A DNA stretch of 64,000 nucleotides from Kaistia defluvii (GTDB lineage Bacteria; Pseudomonadota; Alphaproteobacteria; Rhizobiales; Kaistiaceae): the NCBI RefSeq assembly GCF_040548815.1, contig NZ_JBEPSM010000003.1:124001-188000 (forward strand), in the 5' to 3' direction. The notes beneath the pieces were generated by a model, which saw nothing but the letters and a program-made list of their open reading frames with translations, was not told the DNA's origin and ran no database searches. The translations under genes were made by a program, and so were the position numbers. This document shows, in pieces, positions 10,306 through 23,171 of the stretch; within the stretch, counting starts at the first letter, position 1, and each line of letters opens with the position of its first letter.

Positions 10306-11013
10306 TTGCCGCGCAAGAGCGAGCCGACGACACGGAGTTGCATCGTCTCCAGGGAGACGATGCCGATCGAGAAACTGATCCGGTTCGTCATCGACCCGGA
10401 AGGAAAGGTGGTCCCGGATCTCCGGAACCGCTTGCCGGGCCGGGGCGTATGGGTAACCGCCCGCGCCGACATGGTGGCGCTGGCCGAGAAGAAGCGGCTT
10501 TTCGCCCGCGGCTTCAAGGAAGAGGTCACGGTCGAGCCAGGAATGGCCGGCCGCATTGAGAATTTGTTGGAGGACGCGGCCCTTTCGGCTCTGTCCTTCG
10601 CACGCAAGGCCGGTGAAATCGTCACCGGCTTCGCCAAGGTCGAGACGGCGATTGCCCGTGATGGGGTTGCCGGAATCGTGCAGGCGAAAGAGGCGGCCGA
10701 GGACGGCCGCGCGAAGATCGAGGCGGCCCTGAAACGTCGCTTTGGAAGGGCTGGCGCAGTTCCAACCATCCGTATGTTCCGATCGGAGCAATTGGATTTG
10801 GCATTGGGCCGGTCAAATGTGATACATGCTGCTCTGCTCGTGGGCCGGGCGAGTGAAAATGTGATAGAGCGTGTCGCCGCGCTCGCCTGTTTTCTGGGTG
10901 AAGACGGGCTCGTTGCTATTGGCGATGACGTTGGCGCGATCGACGCGCCGCAAGTGCGTGAACCGAACGTGTCGGCAATGGCCGAAGACCCCGCAGGACA
11001 GAAGACCGAATGA
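10306..11013 (+). CDS. YlxR/L7Ae-type RNA-binding protein
   Basis: A 235-residue protein joining an N-terminal YlxR domain (DUF448; about residues 8-85, with CIVSRE and LPGRGVWV) to a C-terminal L7Ae/L30e-like domain (about 85-190, with [15 protein letters not shown]). The gene lies between nusA and infB as in most bacteria and probably acts on RNA or the ribosome. The TTG start has a CGGAGAA ribosome-binding site 8 bases upstream. The stop overlaps the infB ATG (ATGA). The fusion of the two domains is usual in alphaproteobacteria. Confidence 0.88.
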   Translation: MPRKSEPTTRSCIVSRETMPIEKLIRFVIDPEGKVVPDLRNRLPGRGVWVTARADMVALAEKKRLFARGFKEEVTVEPGMAGRIENLLEDAALSALSFARKAGEIVTGFAKVETAIARDGVAGIVQAKEAAEDGRAKIEAALKRRFGRAGAVPTIRMFRSEQLDLALGRSNVIHAALLVGRASENVIERVAALACFLGEDGLVAIGDDVGAIDAPQVREPNVSAMAEDPAGQKTE

Positions 11014-13712
11014 ACGATACGAACAATAGCGGCGACAAGGATCTTGGCGGCGCGAAGAAGACACTGAGCCTCAAGGGCCGCGATCCGGAGCGCGGTACTG
11101 TGCGCCAGAGCTTTTCGCATGGCCGGACCAATACCGTTGTCGTCGAGAAGAAGAAGCGGGTGCTGATGCATGGCAAGGGCGAGCCGACCGCGGCAGCGCC
11201 GGTTGCCCCGCGTCCGTCGCCGGCTCCTTCCCCGACTTCCTCGGTGAAGCCGATCCAGTCCTCCGCGCCGTCGCGGCAGGGCCCGGCAGCACCGGTGCAG
11301 TCGCCTCGTCCGCAGGGCGGACGGTCCGGCATGGTGTTGCGCCAGCTGTCGACCGACGAGCTTGGCGCCCGCGCCAAGGCGCTGGCCGATGCCGTCGTTC
11401 GCGACGCCGAGGAGCGCCGCCAGGCCGAGATCGACGCGATCCGTCGCGCCGAAGAGGAAGTGCGTCTCGCCAAGGAGCGGGAAGAGGCAGCCAAGCGCCA
11501 GGCCGAGGAAGATGCTCGCCGCGCCGCCGAGGCCGTCATCCGCGAAAAGACCGAGGATACGGCACGCCGTCGTCTGAACGAGACCGCCCCGGCACCGGCC
11601 GCCCGCAAGCCTGCGGCCGACCAGCAGCCGGCGGGCCGTCCCGCCGCGCCGACGCAGCGCGATCCGAACGCCACCGAAAAGCCGGTGCAGCGCACCTCGG
11701 CTCCCGGTGCCCGTCCGGCCGGCCGTGGCGCCGACGAGGAGGATCGCTCCGGCGGCCTGCGTCCGTCGACCGCCAAGCGTCCGAAGGCCGTCGATCCCAA
11801 GCCCGTCAAGAAGGAAGAAGGCAACCCGCGCGGTCGCCTGACGCTTTCCAACGCGCTGAACGATTCCGAGCGCGAGCGTTCGCTGGCTTCGGTTCGCCGT
11901 CGCCGCGAGCGGGAACGCAATCGTCACATGTCGCAGGGCCCGCGCGAGAAGGTTTCCCGCGAAGTCATCCTGCCGGAGACGATCTCGATCGGCGATCTCG
12001 CCAATCGTATGGCCGAACGCGCCGTCGACGTGATCAAGTTCCTGATGAAGCAGGGCCAGTTGCTCAAGGCCACCGACGTGATCGACGCCGATATGGCGCA
12101 GATCATCGCCGAGGACATGGGCCACACGGTTCGCCGCGTCGCCGATTCCGACGTCGAGGAAGGCCTGTTCGCGACCAGCGACGAGCAGGGTGAACTCATC
12201 ACCCGCGCTCCCGTCGTCACGATCATGGGCCATGTCGACCACGGCAAGACGTCGCTGCTCGACGCGATCCGCAAGACCAATGTGCAGACGGGCGAGGCCG
12301 GTGGCATCACCCAGCATATCGGCGCGTACCAGGTCGAACAGAATGGTCACAAGATCACCTTCATCGACACGCCCGGCCACGCCGCCTTCACGGCGATGCG
12401 GTCCCGCGGCGCCAAGTCGACGGATATCGTGATCCTGGTCGTGGCCGCCGATGATGGCGTGATGCCGCAGACGATCGAGGCGATCAATCATGCCCGCGCC
12501 GCCAAGGTGCCGGTCATCGTGGCGATCAACAAGATCGACAAGCCCTCTGCCGACCCGACCCGGGTTCGCACCGAGCTGCTGCAGCACGAGATCTTCGTTG
12601 AATCGATGGGCGGCGAGACGCTGGACGTCGAGGTTTCGGCCAAGACGGGCGAGAATCTCGACAAGCTGCTCGAGACCATCCTGCTGCAGTCCGAAGTGCT
12701 CGACCTCAAGGCCGATCCCAATCGTTCGGCCGAAGGCACCGTCATCGAGGCCAAGCTCGACAAGGGCCGCGGCCCCGTCGCGACGGTCCTCGTCCAGCGC
12801 GGTACGCTGCGTCCGGGCGACATCGTCGTCGCCGGTTCGGAATGGGGCCGCGTCCGCGCGCTCCTGAACGATCGCGGCACCGCCATGACCGAGGCAGAGC
12901 CGTCAACGCCGGTCGAGGTCCTGGGCTTCCAGGGCGCGCCGGCCGCCGGTGACCGCTTCGCCGTCGTCGAGACGGAAGCGCGTGCCCGTGAAATCGCGGA
13001 TTACCGTGCCCGTCAGAAGCGCGAGAAGGCAGTGGCCCGTCAGACGACGGCTCGCGGCTCGCTCGCCGAGATGATGAACCAGCGTCAGAGCGCCGGCCTC
13101 AAGGAATTCCCGCTCGTCATCAAGGGTGACGTGCAGGGCTCCGTCGAGGCGATCGCCGGCGCGCTGGAAGCGCTCGGCACGGATGAAGTGCAGGCTCGCA
13201 TCATCCTGTCCGGCGTCGGTGGCGTCACCGAGTCCGATGTCACACTGGCCGCGACGTCGAATGCGGCGATCATCGGCTTCAACGTCCGCGCCAACAAGCA
13301 GGCGCGCGATGTGGCCGACCGCGAAGGCATCGAGATCCGCTACTACAACATCATCTACGACCTCGTGGATGACGTGAAGGCAGCGATGTCCGGCCTGCTC
13401 ACGCCCGAGCGGCGCGAGACGATGCTGGGCAATGCCGAGATCCTGGAAGTGTTCAACATCTCCAAGGTCGGCAAGGTCGCGGGTTGCCGCGTCACCGATG
13501 GTACGGTCGAGCGCGGCGCCAATGTCCGCCTCATCCGCGACAATGTCGTCGTTCACGACGGCAAGCTGTCGACGCTCAAGCGCTTCAAGGACGAAGTCAA
13601 GGAAGTGCCGGCGGGCCAGGAATGCGGTATGGCCTTCGAGAAGTACGAAGACATGCGCGCTGGCGATATCATCGAGTGCTACCGCGTCGAAGAGATCAAG
13701 CGCTCGCTCTAA
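11010..13712 (+). CDS. infB: translation initiation factor IF-2
   Basis: IF-2 is the GTPase that delivers fMet-tRNA to the 30S subunit. The 900-residue protein has a long low-complexity, charged N-terminus (to about 305, rich in Ala, Arg, Glu and Pro), an IF2_N domain (about 320-370), and the G domain starting at GHVDHGKT (residues 407-414), with DTPGHAAF and NKID. Domains II, IF-2C1 and C2 follow to the end. The start overlaps the YlxR stop, so the pair is coupled. A 10-bp hairpin follows the stop. Confidence 0.97.
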   Translation: MNDTNNSGDKDLGGAKKTLSLKGRDPERGTVRQSFSHGRTNTVVVEKKKRVLMHGKGEPTAAAPVAPRPSPAPSPTSSVKPIQSSAPSRQGPAAPVQSPRPQGGRSGMVLRQLSTDELGARAKALADAVVRDAEERRQAEIDAIRRAEEEVRLAKEREEAAKRQAEEDARRAAEAVIREKTEDTARRRLNETAPAPAARKPAADQQPAGRPAAPTQRDPNATEKPVQRTSAPGARPAGRGADEEDRSGGLRPSTAKRPKAVDPKPVKKEEGNPRGRLTLSNALNDSERERSLASVRRRRERERNRHMSQGPREKVSREVILPETISIGDLANRMAERAVDVIKFLMKQGQLLKATDVIDADMAQIIAEDMGHTVRRVADSDVEEGLFATSDEQGELITRAPVVTIMGHVDHGKTSLLDAIRKTNVQTGEAGGITQHIGAYQVEQNGHKITFIDTPGHAAFTAMRSRGAKSTDIVILVVAADDGVMPQTIEAINHARAAKVPVIVAINKIDKPSADPTRVRTELLQHEIFVESMGGETLDVEVSAKTGENLDKLLETILLQSEVLDLKADPNRSAEGTVIEAKLDKGRGPVATVLVQRGTLRPGDIVVAGSEWGRVRALLNDRGTAMTEAEPSTPVEVLGFQGAPAAGDRFAVVETEARAREIADYRARQKREKAVARQTTARGSLAEMMNQRQSAGLKEFPLVIKGDVQGSVEAIAGALEALGTDEVQARIILSGVGGVTESDVTLAATSNAAIIGFNVRANKQARDVADREGIEIRYYNIIYDLVDDVKAAMSGLLTPERRETMLGNAEILEVFNISKVGKVAGCRVTDGTVERGANVRLIRDNVVVHDGKLSTLKRFKDEVKEVPAGQECGMAFEKYEDMRAGDIIECYRVEEIKRSL

Positions 13713-13739
13713 GGAGCGGTCGTCTGGGTAGTGAAGTGC

Positions 13740-13774
13740 GGGATGAACGCGCCCCTTGCGGGCACGTTCATCCC
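13740..13774 (+). other. strong hairpin between infB and rbfA
   Basis: GGGATGAACG (13740-13749) and CGTTCATCCC (13765-13774) form a perfect 10-bp stem. The loop can itself pair GCCC with GGGC. No T-run follows, so this is more likely a processing or stabilising stem inside the operon than a terminator. Confidence 0.55.
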
Positions 13775-13874
13775 GTTCGCAATTGGATCGGCCGGACGAA
13801 TGTCGCGGCCTGAGGCGGATCCCTCCCGGGAGCGGACCGCACGCTGCCTGAATGGCGCGATGGAGTATTTCCGA

Positions 13875-14309
13875 ATGGCCAGAACGGCTGCCAATGGCAA
13901 GAAGATCGGCGTGGCGGGCCAGCGCCAGCTCCGCGTCGGCGAGCTCGTCCGACATGCCTTGTCCGAGGTGCTTTCGCGCGGCGATCTCAGCGATCCCGCG
14001 CTGGACGGCATCATCGTGACCGTCCCGGAAGTCCGGGTCTCGAACGATCTCAAGATGGCCACCTGCTATATCATGCCGCTCGGCGGGCAGAATGGCGACG
14101 CGGTCGTGGCAGCGCTGGAACTGCATCGCAAATATCTGCGCGGCGAGGTTTCGCGGCGGATGGAGATCAAGTTCGCCGTCGATCTCAAATTCGTGCTCGA
14201 CACCTCCTTTGCCGAGGCCGCCCGCATCGATGCCCTGCTGCGCCACGATCCGGTGGTCCGCCAGGACATTGAATCCGCCGCGCATGACGACGATTCCGAC
14301 GAAGAGTAG
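13875..14309 (+). CDS. rbfA: 30S ribosome-binding factor RbfA
   Basis: RbfA assists late 16S rRNA maturation and binds free 30S subunits. The 144-residue product carries the single KH-like fold (residues about 15-125; [39 protein letters not shown]), with a short acidic tail. ATG 13875 is taken as start because homologues begin with a short Arg/Lys stretch; an in-frame ATG five codons upstream is an alternative. Three bases separate its stop from truB. Confidence 0.93.
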   Translation: MARTAANGKKIGVAGQRQLRVGELVRHALSEVLSRGDLSDPALDGIIVTVPEVRVSNDLKMATCYIMPLGGQNGDAVVAALELHRKYLRGEVSRRMEIKFAVDLKFVLDTSFAEAARIDALLRHDPVVRQDIESAAHDDDSDEE

Positions 14310-14312
14310 ATC

Positions 14313-15236
14313 ATGGGCCAACGCCAGAAGAAGGGCCGGCCGGTTTCCGGCTGGCTCAGCCTCGACAAGCCGCTGGGCATGACCTCGACCCAGGCGGTCT
14401 CCGTGGTGAAGCGCCTGTTCGGCGCGCAGAAGGCCGGCCATGCCGGCACGCTCGACCCGCTGGCGACCGGTTGCCTGCCGATCGCGCTGGGTGAGGCGAC
14501 CAAGACGGTGCCGTTCATCATGGACGGCCGCAAGATTTATGGCTTCACGGTGCGCTGGGGCGAGGAAACCCGCACCGACGACGCCGAGGGCCAGCCCGTC
14601 GCCACTTCCGACGTGCGGCCGACCCGTGAGGCGATCGAGGCTGTACTCAGCGAGTTCACCGGCGAGATCATGCAGGTGCCGCCCGCCTTCTCGGCGATCA
14701 AGGTTGAAGGCGAACGCGCCTATGACCTCGCCCGCGACGGCGAGGACGTGGTCCTCGAGGCCCGTCCGATCCAGGTCCACCGTCTCGATCTCGTCGACAT
14801 GCCGGACGAGCATACCGCCGTCTTCTCGGCCGAATGCGGCAAGGGCACCTATGTGCGGGCGATCGCCCGCGACATGGCCCGGGCGCTCGGCACGCGCGGC
14901 CATGTCGTCGGCCTGCGCCGGCTGCTGGTCGGTCCGTTCGACGAGGCCTCCATGGTCAAGCTCGACGATCTGCGCGCGACCCATGAAGAGGGTGGCGCCG
15001 AAGGCTGCGACACGCATCTCGATCCCGTCGAGTTCGCGCTTGGCGAACTGGCAGAGGTGCGGCTTTCCGAGCCTGACGCCGTGCGGCTTCGCAATGGCCA
15101 GAGCGTGCTGCTGCGCGGCCGCGATGCACCCGCCAACGGCGAGACGGTGTTCGCGACGGTGGCCGGAACGCTGATCGCGATCGGCGAGGTCGAGCGCGGC
15201 GAGTTCCATCCCTCGCGCGTCTTCGTCGGCGCGTGA
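14313..15236 (+). CDS. truB: tRNA pseudouridine(55) synthase
   Basis: TruB isomerises U55 in the T-loop of tRNA. The 307-residue protein has the catalytic Asp48 in GHAGTLDPLATG, the upstream GWLSLDKPLGMTST segment and the C-terminal region typical of the alphaproteobacterial type. It sits between rbfA and rpsO as expected. RbfA and TruB are effectively adjacent and should be co-transcribed. Confidence 0.95.
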   Translation: MGQRQKKGRPVSGWLSLDKPLGMTSTQAVSVVKRLFGAQKAGHAGTLDPLATGCLPIALGEATKTVPFIMDGRKIYGFTVRWGEETRTDDAEGQPVATSDVRPTREAIEAVLSEFTGEIMQVPPAFSAIKVEGERAYDLARDGEDVVLEARPIQVHRLDLVDMPDEHTAVFSAECGKGTYVRAIARDMARALGTRGHVVGLRRLLVGPFDEASMVKLDDLRATHEEGGAEGCDTHLDPVEFALGELAEVRLSEPDAVRLRNGQSVLLRGRDAPANGETVFATVAGTLIAIGEVERGEFHPSRVFVGA

Positions 15237-15301
15237 TCGCGGCTTGCCCCAGTTTTCGCTGGCTATTGAGCCCCTTTTCGGCCATATAGGCCGCGCTCCC
15301 G

Positions 15302-15340
15302 GACGGTCCTGACCGTCTGGGCGAAGTCGCTTGGAGCGAC
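15302..15340 (+). promoter_or_regulatory. paired hairpins in the rpsO leader
   Basis: The 307-base gap between truB and rpsO holds no gene. It contains two perfect short hairpins: GACGGTC-CT-GACCGTC (15302-15317) and GTCGCT-TGG-AGCGAC (15326-15340). Ribosomal protein S15 represses its own mRNA through structured leaders in several bacterial groups, and this is the place to expect one. I infer, but cannot show, that function. No convincing promoter was found in the gap. Confidence 0.4.
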
Positions 15341-15543
15341 GACCGTGCTGGACGACATCCCGGCACTGGCCGTCGAACGAGCGGCGACCGCGACGGTTTC
15401 GGCCGTTCGGTACGTCAGAGATCGACGCTGCGTCAGCGTCCTGATGCCGGGTGACCGGCGGGGGGAGGGCGGGCAGGCTTCGATCAAACCTTATGAATTT
15501 CCGGCACGAAAGCCGGGACTAGAGCCCAGGAAAGGGATAACCG

Positions 15544-15813
15544 ATGTCGATCACAGCTGCTCGCAAGGCGGAACTGATCAAGGAATTCGCCACCGTCGAG
15601 AACGATACCGGCTCGCCGGAAGTGCAGGTTGCCGTGCTCACCGAGCGGATCGTCAACCTGACCGAGCACTTCAAGGGTCATGCCAAGGACAATCATTCGC
15701 GCCGCGGTCTGCTCAAGATGGTCAGCCAGCGTCGCAGCCAGCTCGACTATCTGAAGAAGACGGACGAGCAGCGCTACAAGACGCTCATCGAGCGCCTCGG
15801 CCTGCGTCGCTGA
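15544..15813 (+). CDS. rpsO: 30S ribosomal protein S15
   Basis: S15 is a primary binder of the 16S rRNA central domain. The 89-residue product shows the complete family pattern: [34 protein letters not shown], and the C-terminal LIERLGLRR. An AGGAAAGG ribosome-binding site lies upstream of ATG 15544. Pnp follows after 194 bases containing two strong hairpins, the conserved rpsO-pnp arrangement. Confidence 0.97.
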   Translation: MSITAARKAELIKEFATVENDTGSPEVQVAVLTERIVNLTEHFKGHAKDNHSRRGLLKMVSQRRSQLDYLKKTDEQRYKTLIERLGLRR

Positions 15814-15816
15814 GAC

Positions 15817-15879
15817 AGGCGGGCCTCTGGCCCGCCTCCAAAGACGCCTGTACGGCGCGGCGGCATGGGGCTGCCGCGC
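15817..15879 (+). other. two hairpins between rpsO and pnp
   Basis: AGGCGGGCC (15817-15825) pairs perfectly with GGCCCGCCT (15829-15837). GCGCGGCGGC (15855-15864) pairs with GCTGCCGCGC (15870-15879) with one G-U. In E. coli this interval holds a weak terminator and the RNase III stem through which PNPase autoregulates. The position and duplex form fit that, but the function here is inferred. Confidence 0.5.
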
Positions 15880-16007
15880 GAATTGCCCGCGGATCAGCGG
15901 TCGAGCCATGGCAGGATCGCCGGATGCTTTGTCCTTGCAAGGTCGAAAGCCTCTAGCCGTCTTGCTCATGGCTCTTTTGGCGCATCCGCGCAGGAAAGGA
16001 ATTTGCC

Positions 16008-18140
<2,133 letters not shown>

Positions 18141-18165
18141 TCGCCGCTTCCTCCGCGAAATCCGA

Positions 18166-18198
18166 AAGGGCCCGGCGCGCAATCGCCGGGCCTTTTTT
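18166..18198 (+). terminator. intrinsic terminator after pnp
   Basis: GGCCCGGCG (18169-18177) and CGCCGGGCC (18184-18192) form a perfect 9-bp stem with a 6-base loop, followed by TTTTTT (18193-18198). It ends the rimP-pnp operon. Confidence 0.9.
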
Positions 18199-18216
18199 CG
18201 TTTTCGCTCGCGCCGA

Positions 18217-18882
18217 TCAGAAGCGGAAGTGCCGGATATGGCCGGCGATGCGCAGTGCCTGCTCGCGGGCAATCTTGGGCAGCAGCGTGCGCATCGGCAC
18301 CTCGGATCGGACCGAATATTGCGACAGGGCGCGGTGCCAATAGTCGTGGTTGCCCTGCCATTCCTCGTTGGGATCGGAGAGTGGCTGGTCGTCATCGTCG
18401 ATCAGCGCGAGCGCGAAGGTCCTGCCCGGCCGGAGAGCGGCAATGGCGTCGCGCAGCTCCCGCTCCTCATCCGGCGCGAGCGCGCCATAGCGGACGAACA
18501 GAGTCGGCAGCGGATCGGTGACCGCGCGACGCGTCTTGTTGCAGAGGTGGTCGTGGCGCGAGCGCGCCGCCGCATAATGCTGCGCGAGATCCGGATTGTC
18601 GGGAAAATCATGCCGGTGCAGCGTGCCGTAACGCTCGTTGATGACGCGGCCCTCGAACATGCCGAGATCCGCCAGCTCGAACATGCCCCGGAAGTCGCGG
18701 CGCAGATATTCCAGCAGCGCCGGATAGGGCGTTGCCTGCCAGTCGAACACGGTGCGCGTCAGGCAATCCGTCGTCGCCCGAAGGCTCGTGCGCCGATACT
18801 CCGTCCATTTTCGCTCGATGTTGTGCTTGGCGCGGCAGATCTTGCCGAGGCCGACGACGCGGTGAAAAGTCTGTTGCGGCAC
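18217..18882 (-). CDS. putative papain-like cysteine peptidase (DUF1796-like)
   Basis: A 221-residue cytoplasmic protein. The N-terminal VVGLGKICRAKHNIER, the FDWQATPYPALLEYL block, and the RHDHLCNKTRR and NHDYWHRALSQ segments resemble DUF1796-type proteins, in which a Cys after a short beta-strand is the proposed nucleophile. I recognise this only by motif order, so the enzymatic role is tentative. The GTG at 18882 is preferred because AGGAAG lies 6 bases upstream; an ATG at 18927 would add 15 residues but has no ribosome-binding site. It runs against pnp, sharing the short gap after the pnp terminator. Confidence 0.6.
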   Translation of the reverse strand: MPQQTFHRVVGLGKICRAKHNIERKWTEYRRTSLRATTDCLTRTVFDWQATPYPALLEYLRRDFRGMFELADLGMFEGRVINERYGTLHRHDFPDNPDLAQHYAAARSRHDHLCNKTRRAVTDPLPTLFVRYGALAPDEERELRDAIAALRPGRTFALALIDDDDQPLSDPNEEWQGNHDYWHRALSQYSVRSEVPMRTLLPKIAREQALRIAGHIRHFRF

Positions 18883-18962
18883 GGCGTCTTCCTGTCGCGG
18901 GCGGGGAAGTGCGTTTCGGGGCAGCATGACATGGCAGCAGGGTTTCGTCGCTGCCGGCCGTC

Positions 18963-19496
18963 TCAGCCGCGGCGGTAGAACGAAATGGCCTCCGCTTCGG
19001 TTGCGACGATCCAGGCCGATTTGGCGTCGGAATAGGCGTGCGAATTTTCGGGGTGCTGGTCCCGGCTCTGGAGCTTCACAGCCTCGTAGGCACGCGCCTT
19101 CTCCGGATGTGCGCGCAGGAAGTCGCGAAAGGCCAGATGGCGCTCGATATGCGGCGAGCCGGTCTCGAAGACGTGAAGCTGGATGCAGCGCTGCTCGGTG
19201 GCGCCGTCGGTCAGCGTTGCATAGCGGCGACCCGCCATGCCGTATTCGCCCCACCACTCATAGCCGAGTTGCAGCAGGACGGGCTGGCAGGCGTCGAACC
19301 CGGCGAGCGAGCGGACTTCGGGGATCAGGTCGAGGATGGGCTTGGCGAGGATGCCGGGGATCGCGGTCGATCCGATGTGGTGAACCGCGACAAGCTGGGG
19401 GCCGAGCGCCTCGGCGAGGCGTTGCGCTTCGCGGGCCGCGGCATCGAGCCAGTCCGGCGAATGCGGCTCGAGCTCGACGGGTATCGGCGGTGGCAT
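18963..19496 (-). CDS. GrpB family nucleotidyltransferase-like protein
   Basis: A 177-residue protein with the GrpB (UPF0157) signature HIGSTAIPGILAKPILDL near residues 40-57, where the GS of the nucleotidyltransferase beta-polymerase fold is kept, and later acidic residues in the core. Substrate unknown; many family members are fused to or sit beside dephospho-CoA kinase, which is not the case here. The start codon is directly preceded by an 11-bp hairpin whose 3' arm carries the only Shine-Dalgarno-like GGGAG. Confidence 0.88.
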   Translation of the reverse strand: MPPPIPVELEPHSPDWLDAAAREAQRLAEALGPQLVAVHHIGSTAIPGILAKPILDLIPEVRSLAGFDACQPVLLQLGYEWWGEYGMAGRRYATLTDGATEQRCIQLHVFETGSPHIERHLAFRDFLRAHPEKARAYEAVKLQSRDQHPENSHAYSDAKSAWIVATEAEAISFYRRG

Positions 19497-19502
19497 GAGA
19501 AG

Positions 19503-19531
19503 CTCCCAGGCTGCGCAGGTCAGCCTGGGAG
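19503..19531 (-). promoter_or_regulatory. hairpin occluding the GrpB-family ribosome-binding site
   Basis: CTCCCAGGCTG (19503-19513) and CAGCCTGGGAG (19521-19531) are perfect 11-bp complements with a 7-base loop. Read on the minus strand, the 3' arm ends in GGGAG six bases before the ATG at 19496. The stem therefore hides the ribosome-binding site. It could alternatively be a pckA terminator without T-run, as pckA ends at 19577. Confidence 0.55.
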
Positions 19532-19576
19532 GGTAGCGAAGGCGCGGCCCTTCGAAAAGGGCGTCGCCACTGGGCG

Positions 19577-21181
<1,605 letters not shown>

Positions 21182-21302
21182 AGGGTCGTCTCCTCTGAGA
21201 GGCGCTCGCTTCCTTCGCGAGGCCTCGCTCCGGGAAAGGGTGCGCCGCCTGACAGCGGGCCGCACCGGCTCTGCCGGCAGCCAATGCCGCCGACAGGCCA
21301 GA

Positions 21303-21331
21303 ACCTAGTGGATCGGATTTCGCAACTGCAA
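21303..21331 (-). promoter_or_regulatory. candidate pckA promoter
   Basis: On the minus strand, TTGCAG (plus 21326-21331), a 17-bp spacer and CTAGGT (plus 21303-21308). The -10 is imperfect. The leader to the GTG would be about 115 bases. Confidence 0.35.
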
Positions 21332-21364
21332 CAAAAACCGGATGGCTCCAGTTATTGTGACCGC

Positions 21365-21380
21365 ATTAAAACGATTTAAT
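21365..21380. promoter_or_regulatory. LacI-family-like operator upstream of pckA
   Basis: ATTAAAACGATTTAAT is a near-perfect palindrome centred on CG, the usual form of LacI/PurR-family operators. In Sinorhizobium meliloti pckA is controlled by PckR, a LacI-family regulator. Assigning this site to a PckR-type protein is inference from position and symmetry. Confidence 0.45.
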
Positions 21381-21428
21381 CGGTCCCGCCCCAAGCAACG
21401 GAGGGGCGGAACCTAATAATTTGAACTC

Positions 21429-21456
21429 CAAACAAACAGAATATTCTATTTGTTTG
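21429..21456. repeat. 28-bp AT-rich palindrome
   Basis: Arms CAAACAAACAG (21429-21439) and CTATTTGTTTG (21446-21456) flank AATATT and match at 10 of 11 positions. It sits 10 bases past the HugZ-family stop codon and about 250 bases upstream of pckA. No T-run follows on either strand, so it is more likely an operator or structural element than a standard terminator. Confidence 0.6.
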
Positions 21457-21466
21457 CAAAATAACA

Positions 21467-22198
21467 TTATTGTTCCAGCGATCTCGCCTGTTTTGCGAAG
21501 GATTTCAGGTAGCCGCCCGCCTCGGCGACCGTGGTCGCGCGGGTGGGAAAAGGCAGGCGCGCGCGCAGCTTGCTGGTAGCAATATCAATGCCCTCCGGAT
21601 CGCAGCCGGTAATCCGCCAGGCGCCGCCCGGCTGATTCAAAAGCTTGATGGCGTAAAGCGCGATGGCGTCGGCGTGATCGTCATTCATATGCTCAACGAC
21701 CATCTTCTCGCCGGCCAGAAGATCTTCGCAGTCCGAGAGATCCTGGATCAGATCTTCTGCCGGAACTTGCGCAATATTGCCGAAGCCGGCCACGAGATGC
21801 GAACCGGTGACGTTCATCACGTAATAGTGGAAACCGGGCAGGGCGGAGGCGCTGGCGGCCTTGCCCTGATGCAGCGCATAGCGCCAGGCGACATGGGGAT
21901 CGTCGCTGCGCTCGAACGTTCCGACCAGGGTGATGCGGGCGCCGGCGAGCGGATTGCCGCCCTCGCCGCCGGGGGCGACCAGCAGCAGCGACGCGCGCGG
22001 GTCGCGCTTCAGATTGTGGGTGTGGACGGCCAGGTCGGACAGGCTGAGAATCGGGCGGCCATCGGGCAGGGTCGCCATGGTGACCAGCGTCGCGAACGGA
22101 TTGCCGGCTTCATCAAGCGTGGCGAGGCTGCCAGCGATGGTGCTGCGGATGACGGCGCGACCGGTTGCGACCGGATCGAATGGAGCATTCTCGAGCAT
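21467..22198 (-). CDS. HugZ-family pyridoxamine 5'-phosphate oxidase-related protein
   Basis: A 243-residue cytoplasmic protein with an N-terminal split-barrel flavin-reductase/PNPOx-like domain (about residues 10-140, ATLVTMATLPDGRPILSLSDLA) and a C-terminal DUF2470 domain (about 160-240, EHMNDDHADAIALYA). This is the organisation of HugZ/HutZ-type proteins that bind or degrade haem. Haem activity cannot be read from sequence. A TGA-N9-TCA box of the iron-responsive type lies 34 bases before the start, in line with iron control. Confidence 0.82.
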   Translation of the reverse strand: MLENAPFDPVATGRAVIRSTIAGSLATLDEAGNPFATLVTMATLPDGRPILSLSDLAVHTHNLKRDPRASLLLVAPGGEGGNPLAGARITLVGTFERSDDPHVAWRYALHQGKAASASALPGFHYYVMNVTGSHLVAGFGNIAQVPAEDLIQDLSDCEDLLAGEKMVVEHMNDDHADAIALYAIKLLNQPGGAWRITGCDPEGIDIATSKLRARLPFPTRATTVAEAGGYLKSFAKQARSLEQ

Positions 22199-22231
22199 AT
22201 TGCCTTCCTTGGGACTAGCGATCTCGAAAGC

Positions 22232-22246
22232 TGATTACCATTATCA
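22232..22246. promoter_or_regulatory. IRO-box-like site before the HugZ-family gene
   Basis: TGATTACCATTATCA reads TGA-N9-TCA on either strand. This is the core of the RirA-dependent iron-responsive (IRO) motif of rhizobia, and it also resembles a partial Fur box. Its position just upstream of a haem-related gene fits. The regulator gene is not in the window. Confidence 0.4.
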
Positions 22247-22437
22247 TGTTTGTATGTCTCTCATCGGATGGAACTTTTCCGGATGGTTGGCGTCGCGGGT
22301 TTAAATCCGCTAGGCTGCACGCCATATTTTCTGCGTAATCCTGCGACGTTTAGGTGGGGCTTGCAGCTTACGCGACACCAGCTTGCCGACAGGCCGGTCA
22401 ACGCCCATTCGGGGCAGCTTTCGGGAGAAGCCCATCT

Positions 22438-23145
22438 ATGCCGACGATCGCTCTGGTCGACGACGATCGAAACATCCTCGCCTCCGTGTCGATTGCACTG
22501 GAATCCGAGGGGTATCGCGTTCAGACCTACACCGACGGCGCCTCTGCCCTCGATGGCTTCCAGCAATCGCTGCCGGATCTCGCCATTCTCGATATCAAGA
22601 TGCCGCGCATGGACGGAATGGAGCTGCTTCGCCGCCTGCGCCAGCGCACCGACCTGCCCGTCATCTTCCTGACCTCCAAGGATGACGAGATCGACGAGCT
22701 GTTCGGCCTGAAGATGGGCGCCGACGACTTCATCAAGAAGCCGTTCTCGCAGCGCCTGCTGGTCGAACGCGTCAAGGCCGTGCTGCGTCGCTTCCAGCCC
22801 CGCGAAGCTGTGACCGCCACCACCAAGGTACCGGACGCCGCCCGCAATCTCGATCGCGGCGCGCTTTCCATGGACCAGGAGCGCCATACCTGCACCTGGA
22901 ACGGCCAGGCCGTCACGCTTACCGTCACAGAATTCCTGATCCTCTATGCGCTTGCGCAGCGTCCCGGCGTCGTCAAGAGCCGCAACGCGCTGATGGACGC
23001 CGCCTATGACGATCAGGTCTATGTCGACGACCGCACCATCGACAGCCACATCAAGCGGCTTCGCAAGAAGTTCAAGGTCGTCGACGATGACTTCGACATG
23101 ATCGAGACGCTCTACGGCGTTGGCTACCGCTTCAAGGAGGCCTGA
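22438..23145 (+). CDS. chvI: response regulator ChvI
   Basis: ChvI is the OmpR-type response regulator of the ChvG/ChvI envelope- and acid-sensing system of Hyphomicrobiales. The 235-residue protein has a receiver domain with phospho-acceptor Asp52 ([13 protein letters not shown]), the acid pocket at residues 8-10, LTSK around 80, and a C-terminal winged helix (about 135-232, ending YGVGYRFKE). The segment [17 protein letters not shown] is characteristic of ChvI. I used ATG 22438, 9 bases after GGGAGAAG; upstream in-frame codons lack a site. ChvG follows after 26 bases. Confidence 0.94.
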   Translation: MPTIALVDDDRNILASVSIALESEGYRVQTYTDGASALDGFQQSLPDLAILDIKMPRMDGMELLRRLRQRTDLPVIFLTSKDDEIDELFGLKMGADDFIKKPFSQRLLVERVKAVLRRFQPREAVTATTKVPDAARNLDRGALSMDQERHTCTWNGQAVTLTVTEFLILYALAQRPGVVKSRNALMDAAYDDQVYVDDRTIDSHIKRLRKKFKVVDDDFDMIETLYGVGYRFKEA

Positions 23146-23171
23146 CGCGAAGTCGGGCTGCGCAGAGAGGC

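Noticed and set aside
18928..19257. N-terminal extension of the papain-like gene over the GrpB-family gene
   Set aside because: It overlaps the GrpB gene antiparallel-frame and adds Arg-rich sequence without similarity; AGGAAG supports GTG 18882.
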